From: Neovahlkampfia damariscottae
Lineage: Eukaryota > Heterolobosea > Selenaionea > Neovahlkampfiida > Neovahlkampfiidae
Assembly: GCA_016618085.1 (NCBI GenBank)
Contig: JABLTG010000030.1
Location: 126,001 to 140,160, forward strand
Length of the DNA stretch: 14,160 nt
Reading direction: 5' to 3'
Shown: positions 7,346 through 14,160 of the stretch, piece by piece
How the letters are laid out: each line of letters starts with the position of its first letter
Position numbering within the stretch: position 1 is the first letter of the stretch
The notes under the pieces: model-generated
Database searches by the model: none
What the model saw: the letters and a program-made list of their open reading frames with translations, nothing else
Told to the model about the DNA's origin: nothing
Translations under genes and position numbers: made by a program

Positions 7346-8490
7346 ATGATGAGAAGAATAACCACAAAACTTCTCAAACAAACTCGTTTTGTATCAAAAA
7401 ATGTCTCAAAAATAAATATGGCTGAAAGGGCAGAAAACTTTCAAGTTCTTATTGTTTCCTTTGCTTTTGGTTTAGCTGGTTCTTTTGCTTACCGTTATTT
7501 CAACGAAAAATCAGAAAATAAAGAATCCGAAACCATTGATAGTTAGAAACTAAATTTTATTAAACTTTAAAGTATCAAAAATAGAAGATGAACAAAAAGA
7601 AAAAATCAGAAAACAATTTGAACAATACGTAGACTTAATTGAAGACGGAGAAAAATCAATGTCACTTGAAGCATTTATAAAATCAATTACTCATGAAAAG
7701 GTCACCTTAAAAGAATCTCAAGTTCCTGAAGACTTGAAAGTTATGTTTGTTATGGCTGATTTAAACGGAAACGGAGTTTTAAGTTTCTCAGAATACTCAT
7801 TCTTCTTAACTTTATTATCAAGTTCAAATGAAAGATTCAAATTAGCATTTGAAATGATGGACAAAGATGGAAGTGGAAAAATTGATTTAAATGAATTTAT
7901 GCAAATTATGAATACAGAAGGAGTTGATTCAAAATTTGTAAATTCAATGAAACAATTACCACTTATGCATAAATTCTTTGGTGAGGATTGCTCTGGTGAA
8001 CTTTCTTTTTCCGAGTTTTCTTCTTTTGTTCATGTAAAAAAACAGAATTCATTTGACTTTTTTTTTCTAGACTTTAAAGAGATCTATTTTACAATATGAA
8101 TTTAAATTCCATTCAAATGGAAGTAAAACATTAACTTATAATCAATTTTTTGATATTGTCAATAATAGTTTATTTTATAATCAAACATTAAGTCCAGAGT
8201 TAAAAAAACAACTTCAATTGTTAAAAAAAAAGAAATCAATCAAATACATTGATTTTGAAACATTTGAAGATTTTCATTCGATGAGTCAAAATTTTTCAGC
8301 AATTAAAAAAGCTGTTGAATTATATGATTCTATTGGAATTGATTTGAATAGAAAAGCATTTAAAAATGCAGTTGAAAAAGTGTCTGGATTGAAAGTTAAT
8401 GAACGTGTTGTTGATTTAGTCTTTGCTTTGTTTGATGAAGACAACAATGGTGTATTGGAATTAGAAGAATTTAAACAGTCATTAAATTAA
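7346..8490 (+). CDS. MICU: MICU-family mitochondrial calcium-uptake regulator, EF-hand protein, 3 exons, 358 aa
   Basis: Exons: 7346-7541, 7573-8033, 8071-8490; introns of 31 bp (phase 1) and 37 bp (phase 0). Residues 1-31 are basic and Ser/Thr-rich with few acidic residues, as in a mitochondrial presequence. Residues 32-52 form one membrane helix (VLIVSFAFGLAGSFAYRYF), as in MICU proteins. A canonical EF-hand loop spans 128-139 (DLNGNGVLSFSE, followed by Tyr and a FFLTLL helix); the ISFSEY-type segment is characteristic of MICU. A second canonical loop spans 162-173 (DKDGSGKIDLNE). A degenerate loop at 202-213 has Gly at position 1. A last canonical loop lies at 341-352 (DEDNNGVLELEE), close to the C-terminus. 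MICU proteins gate the mitochondrial calcium uniporter from the intermembrane space. It is shorter than animal MICU1 and seems to lack its C-terminal extension. Either ATG, 7346 or 7349, could be used. A general EF-hand protein of another family is the main alternative. Confidence 0.85.
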
Positions 8491-8494
8491 TAAA
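8489..8494 (+). terminator. AATAAA at the MICU-like stop codon
   Basis: TAATAAA: the signal starts on the second base of the TAA stop. The 92-bp spacer to 8582 separates convergent genes and holds no visible gene. Confidence 0.4.
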
Positions 8495-8581
8495 TATTAA
8501 TTTTTGAACTGTTTTTCTTTCCCTTGCTGATTAATTTATACTCAATGATTCTTCAAAATAATGAACACCAAAGTAATTTTT

Positions 8582-8587
8582 TTTATT
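8582..8587 (-). terminator. AATAAA overlapping the ARH1 stop codon
   Basis: Minus-strand AATAAA made of the last AAA codon, TAA (8583-8585) and the next A. Confidence 0.45.
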
Positions 8588-9716
8588 TCCAACATTTTTG
8601 ATATAATTTCATTCCTAAATTGGTGATTTCTTTTCGTTTTTCTAAGTTTTCATAATTATTGTAGTAGACTCCTTTGAATCCATAAAGTGCTCCAAACCAA
8701 GCTCCTGCTATTGTCCCTGTTGAATCAGAATCACCATAATGAAATGCTCCTCTTTTCATCAATTCTTCCCAATTATCAGATGCTCCCAAAATTGCATCAT
8801 ATGCAATAATACAACTATCATCACCACTGGCTCCACCCCAACCTGCATAAGACCATTTTTTATAAAATTCATCTCTTTCTTTGATACCATACTCATTGGG
8901 AAATACAGGATCATTTTTTCCATCTAAGATACCTCTTATTTTTAAATAATTCGTGAATTGTTTTTCAAATATCTTCATATCTTCCTTGATCATCTTCCAA
9001 TCTCTTTTTGTAGATTCTAAATATTTTTCACATCTTGGAAGTAAATCTGGAATGTTAAATCTTAAACTTTTTTTTACCATTCAACAAAATATAACCCCAT
9101 TTTTTTGGTGGAACTTTTTCTAAAGCTAATGATGTAAATGCAGCACTTACCATTGCTCCTAGAAAACCTGTTGGGTGATTATGTGTCAATCTTCCACTTT
9201 CTATTGAAATGGATATTAATAAATCTCTATTTTTTTCATTTGGAAAAGCTAAACCGATACACATTGCTCTCATAGAACCACCACAACCTTAAAAAAAAAA
9301 CTCAAAAAAAAAAAAGGATTGTTACCTCCACCTGATTTGTTATATTCGACTTCATTCCATTTTATACTCTTTAATTTTCTTACACCATATCCACACGTTG
9401 GTCCTGCTGCTCTTCCTGGCATATCTGTCCAACAATCAATGTATTCTTTTGCCATTTGTGTCATAATTTCATCAATTGTTTTGAATGAATGTAAAAGAGC
9501 TTTAGAAGTAGCAATATGCATAACTGTATCATCTGAGTATTTCCAGTCATCAACTTTTACATTTTTTAACCCTCCTAATTCATCTAATTCTTTGTGTATT
9601 TTTTCTCCACTGAAACAAAATTCCCATGAACCATTTTTATAACCTAATACATCACCTACAGCTGCTAAAACCATAGAAGCCACATATTTTTCTTCGCACT
9701 CTGTTTCAAAGTTCAT
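8583..9716 (-). CDS. ADPRH: ADP-ribosylarginine hydrolase (ARH1/ADPRH family), 3 exons, 354 aa
   Basis: Exons: 9326-9716, 9078-9287, 8583-9046; introns of 38 and 31 bp, both phase 1. The spliced protein is co-linear with vertebrate ARH1 over its whole length (human about 357 aa). Visible family motifs: [19 protein letters not shown] with WEF (residues 11-33), the acidic metal/substrate motif [10 protein letters not shown] at 58-67 with Asp62-Asp63, then GRAAGPTCG, the glycine-rich [15 protein letters not shown] across the first splice, [29 protein letters not shown], and the second metal-binding motif [13 protein letters not shown] with Asp306 and Asp308. Family members remove ADP-ribose from arginine using Mg2+, reversing mono-ADP-ribosylation in the cytosol. 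No targeting signal is seen, so it is probably cytosolic. All catalytic motifs are intact. The full-length match to ARH1 favours it over ARH3 or bacterial DraG. Lies 60 bp downstream of the P450 stop codon on the complementary orientation order (P450 stop 9777, this start 9716). Confidence 0.95.
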
Positions 9717-9775
9717 TTGTCAACTAATTTTTGGTTGGTCGATTTTCTATTTTTAGATTAGAAAAAGTTGAAGAT

Positions 9776-9781
9776 TTTATT
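9776..9781 (-). terminator. AATAAA overlapping the P450 stop codon
   Basis: Minus-strand AATAAA built from AAA-TAA-A at the end of the P450 coding sequence. The 60 bp from 9717 to 9776 must hold both the P450 3' end and the ARH1 promoter; it contains TTGGTTGGTC (9731-9740), a near match to the inverted CCAAT motif. Confidence 0.45.
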
Positions 9782-11317
9782 TTCTTTTTTTAAATTGAAT
9801 TTGAAGATTCTTTAGTTTCAAAACGACAACCAATTCCATTGAAACTGTTTCTGGATTGAAATCCTTTGGAAAGAACAATTCATATCTTTGAATTAATATT
9901 GATGAAATAATTTTCGCTTCTAACATTGCTAAATTCTTTCCAGCACAATCTCTTTGACCAACTGAAAATGGAAAATAACAAAATTTCAGTTTTTGTTCAT
10001 CAATATTGTTCCATCGTCTTGGATTGAATTCTTCTGGATTTTCCCAATATTTTTCGGAATAATGAAGACCAACTACATTCAAATGACAAATTGTGTTCTT
10101 TGGGAGTGCATAACCAGCAAGATCTTCATCTTTATCTGACCATCTTGCTAAAGTGACCACAGGAGGACACATTCTTAAACTCTCTTTGATGCAACAAAGC
10201 AATAAGTTCAATTTTTTTACATTTTCAAAATTTGGTGATTCTTCTTTCAAAACATATGTAATTTCTTCATAGACTTCCTGTTGAAGTTTTGGATTTTTTG
10301 CAAGTTGAAAAAATAAGTAATTTAAAGCAGATGAAGTTGTATCATGACCAGCAAATAAAAAAGTCTAAATGATTAATCAAATATACCTTACCAGGCATTC
10401 ATCAAATAATTCCTGTTTTGAGAAATTCTTTCCTTCTTCATCTGAAGCATCCATCATTAGTGACAAGAGATCTTGAAATCCATCTCCATTTGAATCAATT
10501 GAATTTCTTCTTTGATCGACTATAGATTCAATTTTCTTTTCAATACTTTTTTTTATTCCTTTGTATTTTGTGATTATCGGAAGAGGCATAGAATAAATCC
10601 ATCTTCCAAATGCTGAAACTAATACCATTACTGGAAGTCCATTTTTGATTAAATCTGAGAAATTTTTCGCCAATTCTGATGTTATTGATGGTTCAGTTCC
10701 GAATCCAATGGATAGAATTAGTGATAGGGTCATTTCTGAAACGTTTTTGATAAAATTTGGAAAGATGAGTATTTCATTATTTTTTTCCAATAAATCCAAA
10801 AGTCTGTTTGTTTCAAAAACAATCTTTTTATCCATATTTTGAAGATTTTGTTGAGAAAATGAAGGCATGATTAAATTTCGATGTCTTTTCCAAATATTTC
10901 CTTCAATGGTAACTAATCCAGAGCCAAGAAGTATTTCCAGCATAGTATTGATTTCATCTGTTTTTTTCCATTTTTGTTGAACTGTAATTTGTTTTATTGC
11001 TTCTGGATCAGTAACATAAACAACTGCAAGACGGAATTAAAAAAACAAAAAAATTCACCCAAATTTAAAAATGAGTCTTGATGTACAACTGGTGTCTCAT
11101 AGTCTTTGAAACTCTTAAAATGATGAAATCCATAATCTGGTGTGGAGCTTTCAAGACCAAACATGTATTTTGTTGAATTCATAATTTTCAAGTTTTTGGT
11201 TTTGTTCAATCTGGATACATTGGCAAACCATTGATATCTTTTGTAACAATTTGACAAAATAATAATCAAAACAAGCGATAAGATCAACAAAAAAAAATAA
11301 AAAATCAATTGAAACAT
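9777..11317 (-). CDS. Cytochrome P450 monooxygenase, ER-anchored, 3 exons, 492 aa
   Basis: Exons: 11059-11317, 10392-11023, 9777-10364; introns of 35 bp (phase 1) and 27 bp (phase 0). Residues about 2-23 form an N-terminal signal anchor (LIFYFFLLILSLVLIIILS), placing the catalytic domain on the cytosolic face of the ER. P450 landmarks in order: helix C WxxxR-type NIWKRHRNLIMPSFS; I-helix oxygen-activation motif AGHDTT at 302-307, with Thr pair; K-helix ExxR (E358, R361) in KESLRMCPP; PERF-type FNPRRW at 410-415; heme loop FSVGQRDCAG at 430-439 with Cys437 as the heme-iron ligand. Length and all key residues are normal, so it should be active with a P450 reductase. The CYP family and substrate cannot be assigned; sterol or xenobiotic oxidation are only possibilities. 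The second splice falls just before the I-helix. Confidence 0.95.
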
Positions 11318-11500
11318 TCAAGAATCGAGTAGTATTTTTCCGGTAGTTTTTGATTTGCTGTAGTATTTAAACGTGCAGAAACTAATTTGGAAGTATTAAC
11401 TGAATTTTGGAACCTTTGCAATGGAATCTATTTTTTATCATTCCTCCATTTAAATAGAACAGTTTATTAATTTTCCTACTTTTCTTTGCGGTACAACTAT
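11318..11500. promoter_or_regulatory. P450 upstream region and TauE/SafE 3' region
   Basis: A 183-bp spacer between same-strand genes. It contains GTAGTATTT twice (11329-11337 and 11360-11368) with a related GTAGTTTTT between them, 12 to 51 bp upstream of the P450 start, a candidate promoter element. A minus-strand AATAAA at 11463-11468 lies about 33 nt past the TauE/SafE stop and may be its polyadenylation signal. A frame continuing the unspliced permease runs through 11382-11500 but is not supported. Confidence 0.3.
11463..11468 (-). terminator. AATAAA downstream of the TauE/SafE stop
   Basis: Minus-strand AATAAA about 33 nt beyond the stop. This gene and LRR gene A are the recognisable genes here without AATAAA at or right next to the stop. 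Confidence 0.35.
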
Positions 11501-13416
11501 TTAACAAATTGATCTGAAAAATATTTAGGAAGAAAATAAAATACTTGAAACCAAGATATGATCCTCTTTGTACATCCGAAAATACTCTGATAATACCAAC
11601 AATTCCCATTGAAACTATTGCAAAATGTTTAAGAAATTTGAATCAATATTACTGGATGAAAGCAACACAATTAGTGCGAGTAATAAAATCAAGAAACTAG
11701 GTCTTTGGAGATTTTTTGGCAGAATTTTAGAAGAAAATTGTCCAATCAATGCACCAAAGAATCCAGCTAATCCAAACCAAACAGCATAATCAGCAGGAAT
11801 AATTTTGAAAATTGCATATTGAATTGTAGTTGAAGATACAGAAACAAACTATGATATGAGGAAAAGCTAAAACTTACAATGATCAAAGATGATGTTGAGG
11901 TTGCTATTTGAGGCAACAAACCCTTTAAATTCTTAAAATAAAAAACCAAAATACCATTTCGAGAAAAATTGGTCCTGTAATCATTCCACCACCAAGTCCC
12001 AATAATCCACCAAGTATTCCAGCAGATAAACAGAATATAGGTATAAAAAATGCATTTTTCGTTGTCCAATGAATATCTCCTTTCTAGATAATTTAATTTG
12101 TGATTCTTACTTGAAATTGATAGTTTAGCTGCATTTTGTTGGTATGTTTCATTCGTAAATACATGCTAAAACCAAAGCTGAAAAGAAATAGAATCGGAAA
12201 AATGACAATCCCTAAAAACCAATACGAAGGAGAACATGCTTTAACTCCTATGATACTTTTTCCTTTTCCACCTTTTAAAAAGGAGAAAAATACTAAAATT
12301 GACCATGAAAATAACAAAAACAATAATTTGGTGAGTGGGAATCTCACCTCTTCTTCCTTTAAAATCTTAAACAATTCTGATTGGACATCGCCATTGTCCA
12401 AAATATCTTCTTGTTGGAATTCAATAAGTTTTGCAGTTCCATTGATTTCATCTTCAAGAATATCTAATGAATCCCTTTCAAAGTATTCAACTTCTTCATC
12501 AACGGCTTCGTTGATTAAATTTGTTTCAGGTTGTTGGATAACTTTGTCATCATCACTATTGATGACAATCGTATTTTCTTCAGATATTAAGTCCATATTT
12601 ATTCCATATTTCGATTTTTCTCTTGTTTCTTCAATGAATAATTTGATTCCTTTATTTGCAGATCGAACTGCAGTGAACACTAACATTAGAAATAACAAAG
12701 TGATTGTTAACCAATTTGGAAAACTATCAAGGGTATAAAATCAATCAAAATTTACATGATATTAAAAATTACTCCAATTGAAGTTCCTGATAGAATGATT
12801 GGAGCTAAAAGAACGGCCACATCAAAATCAATCAAAGGTCTTTTTGCAACAGGATGTTTTTGCAGTGCATATACAAATACACTTGCTATTGAAGCTCCAA
12901 AAATAGTCACCTTATTTGTTAAATCAGTATTTTTTTACACTTGATATTGCTGTTGCCATTTGTGGTGTATATTCACCAATTGTCAACAAAATGGGAATAA
13001 ATAATCCTCCACCACCGACACCTGAAGTGGCTGCTAAAGCTGCACCACCCATACATAACTAAAAAAATATCAATTTTTGTTTAATCATCACGATACTAAA
13101 GTTGCAAAAATGTCATGATTTGAAATCAAAGGAAATAAATTTCTGTGAATACATTCATTATTTTTTAAGTCTGAAGAGTGAGGAAAACAATAAAAATTTG
13201 GGTAGTCAAAGCAGTGATCTTTTAAGATGTCACAAGTTCTTCAAAAAGTGAACCGTATTTTTTTGCTTACGAGCAAGTGTTGTTGTTGCATGCAAGACTT
13301 AATCCACATTTGTAGAATTGATTTCCATAGTCACATGATATAGTTTCAGGATTGGTCACGTTTAAAGTTTTACCGTGCACGAGCAAACTTAAAATCAGCA
13401 ACAGAAAAATTTTCAT
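11501..13416 (-). CDS. TauE/SafE-family membrane permease with Cys-rich N-terminal domain, 10 exons, 542 aa
   Basis: Exons: 13271-13416, 13097-13238, 12939-13058, 12756-12910, 12111-12723, 11955-12083, 11878-11922, 11653-11848, 11545-11614, 11501-11513; introns of 27-38 bp. A signal peptide (residues 1-15, FLLLILSLLVHG) precedes a lumenal/extracellular domain with eight Cys (28, 37, 43, 48, 51, 58, 66, 78). The first TauE half follows, with GVGGGGLFIPILL and HPVAKRPLIDFDVAVLL. Next come a long acidic cytosolic loop of about 100 residues, two more helices and the second half, with AGILGGLLGLGGGMITGP, LPQIATSTSS and STTIQYAI. The protein ends GFKSIC; a short terminal sequence like this, ending in Cys, is familiar from eukaryotic members. 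Bacterial members export sulfite or organosulfonates; eukaryotic substrates are mostly unknown. Several acceptors were chosen by frame and homology. The start is very close (23 bp) to the stop of the next minus-strand frame. Confidence 0.92.
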
Positions 13417-13439
13417 CGACCGGGTGCAATCCGATTGGA

Positions 13440-13853
13440 TTAAACTTCTTCTAAATTGAAATGAAGTAAGTGGGGCAAAATCCGCAGGCGCTTATCAGAA
13501 ATATTTCGTTCTGGTGCCCTGAGATCATCGGATTTCTTCTCCACTTGACCATCTTGAAAATACTTGTTATATTTATTTATTTTATCAATTAATTGATTTT
13601 TATAAACTGGGTCATCTTGTTCTTTTATTTGTTCAAAAATTTCATTAAAATATTCTGTTGACATTTCAGGTTTATCATTTTTATTTAAATTAAATTCATT
13701 TTTAAATTCAAATTCAGGATTTATTTCATTATTTGTTTCAATTTCTTTAGTTTCTTCAATTTTTTTAACTTTTGGTTCCCTTTTTTTATATTTTCTTTTT
13801 GGTTTTATTTCAGGTTTGTTTGTTTTTTCTTCATTTAATTCAATAAAATTAAA
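13440..13853 (-). CDS. Lys/Glu/Asn-rich hypothetical reading frame, up to 137 codons
   Basis: I do not recognise it. The frame is open from just after an in-frame TAA (13854-13856) to TAA at 13440-13442; the first ATG is at 13664, giving 74 aa. From the upstream end it reads ELNEEKTNKPEIKPKRKYKK, a basic patch resembling a nuclear localisation signal, then Glu/Asn/Phe-rich sequence, then FEQIKEQDDPVYKNQLIDKI, probably helical. The last 35 codons (13440-13545) have clearly higher G+C and different codon use, so the true end may be earlier. A GTGGAG...TCTCAG pair (13524-13549 region) would make a 26-bp intron giving a different short end. A 137-codon open frame in such A+T-rich DNA suggests coding, possibly joined to the frame upstream by a splice I could not find, or broken by a mutation. 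Confidence 0.4.
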   Translation of the reverse strand, partial: FNFIELNEEKTNKPEIKPKRKYKKREPKVKKIEETKEIETNNEINPEFEFKNEFNLNKNDKPEMSTEYFNEIFEQIKEQDDPVYKNQLIDKINKYNKYFQDGQVEKKSDDLRAPERNISDKRLRILPHLLHFNLEEV

Positions 13854-14160
13854 TTAATTGTATTGTAATGATTCTGAATAAGTTGACATGTATTGTTTGC
13901 ATAATAATACATCAGCAAATTCTTTATCATTTTGTTTGAATAATTTCATGTTTTCTATTGATTCTGTTTCATCATGAACTCTAACCTCTGTTTGATCATG
14001 GTTAAATGAAATATCATGATTTGTAATATTTATAATTGATTCATTAATTTTTAAATAAATATTTGTTAAATTTTTTTTGTAGATCACAGAAGGATGATAT
14101 TTTAATGTGTATTTCAACCATTTTAACACTTCAATTAAATTTCCTGAATAATAAACAATA
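13854..14160 (-). CDS. Partial hypothetical reading frame running off the window edge
   Basis: An open frame enters from the right edge and ends at TAA 13854-13856; no ATG start lies inside the window, so the 5' part is outside. The visible 101 residues include IEVLKWLKYTLKYHPSVIYK, then Asn/Ile-rich sequence, HDQTEVRVHDETESIENMK and a Cys-containing end. The frame that follows the stop (13440-13853) is in the same register, so the two could be one gene interrupted by a stop or by an unrecognised intron. No domain is recognised. Base composition is the most A+T-rich of the window. Confidence 0.35.
   Translation of the reverse strand, partial: IVYYSGNLIEVLKWLKYTLKYHPSVIYKKNLTNIYLKINESIINITNHDISFNHDQTEVRVHDETESIENMKLFKQNDKEFADVLLCKQYMSTYSESLQYN

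Noticed and set aside
7279-7377. N-terminal extension of ADA2 (frame starting at 7377)
   Set aside because: It would overlap the start of the divergent MICU-like gene and add an unrelated hydrophobic leader to a nuclear protein. The ATG at 7276-7278 gives a normal ADA2 length.
11382-11609. A 75-residue minus-strand protein starting MGIVGIIRV
   Set aside because: Its beginning is an internal exon of the permease, and the remainder is intron read-through into the 3' region.
12136-12738. A 200-codon plus-strand open frame
   Set aside because: It lies antisense to the large fifth exon of the TauE/SafE gene. Its translation is Ser/Lys/Asn-rich and resembles nothing, whereas the minus strand gives a clear permease.
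1-14160. Prokaryotic or viral origin, CRISPR array, tRNA or rRNA gene, insertion sequence
   Set aside because: Genes are spliced and clearly eukaryotic. I saw no regularly spaced repeats other than the LRR exons, no tRNA-like cloverleaf, no rRNA, and no transposase or terminal repeats.

Overview
The window is an A+T-rich stretch of nuclear DNA from a unicellular eukaryote. Conserved eukaryotic proteins appear only after many very short GT-AG introns are removed. My models use 37 introns, nearly all 27-48 bp. TAA, TGA and probably TAG all act as stops, so the genetic code looks standard. The gene set (ADA2, a MICU-type protein, cytochrome P450, ARH1, a TauE/SafE permease, Fyv7) suits an aerobic or facultative free-living protist with mitochondria and a SAGA-type coactivator. 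I cannot place the lineage from sequence alone. The genome is very compact: neighbours lie 19-185 bp apart and several gene pairs share a bidirectional promoter of 55-67 bp.

Layout, left to right: (1) 147-452, minus, a small unrecognised protein. (2) 664-2081 and 2145-3681, plus, two tandem paralogous leucine-rich-repeat (LRR) genes of 9 and 10 exons. All 17 of their introns are phase 1 and cut the repeat at the same residue, so most exons encode exactly one 28-residue repeat or two. Both end in a related non-LRR tail. (3) 3701-4567, minus, a membrane protein with signal peptide, ectodomain, hydrophobic segment and Pro/Gln/Tyr-rich tail. (4) 4623-4958, plus, an Fyv7/CCDC59-type ribosome biogenesis factor. 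(5) 5155-5790, minus, a protein with an MG-Cys acylation-type N-terminus and one uncertain splice. (6) 5891-7278, minus, ADA2 with ZZ, SANT and SWIRM domains. (7) 7346-8490, plus, a MICU-like mitochondrial EF-hand protein. (8) 8583-9716, minus, ADP-ribosylarginine hydrolase. (9) 9777-11317, minus, cytochrome P450. (10) 11501-13416, minus, a 10-exon TauE/SafE permease with an N-terminal Cys-rich domain. (11) 13440 to the window end, minus, a very A+T-rich reading frame interrupted by one in-frame TAA, unrecognised.

The genes do not form an obvious pathway; this looks like ordinary dense protist gene space, not a mobile island. The most unusual signals are the one-exon-per-repeat LRR pair with uniformly phase-1 introns, the frequent embedding of the stop codon in AATAAA, a recurrent GACCAAT promoter motif including a symmetric pair between ADA2 and the MICU gene, and a 13-nt terminal coding exon in the permease gene. 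I did not find strong evidence for a wholly new biological system.
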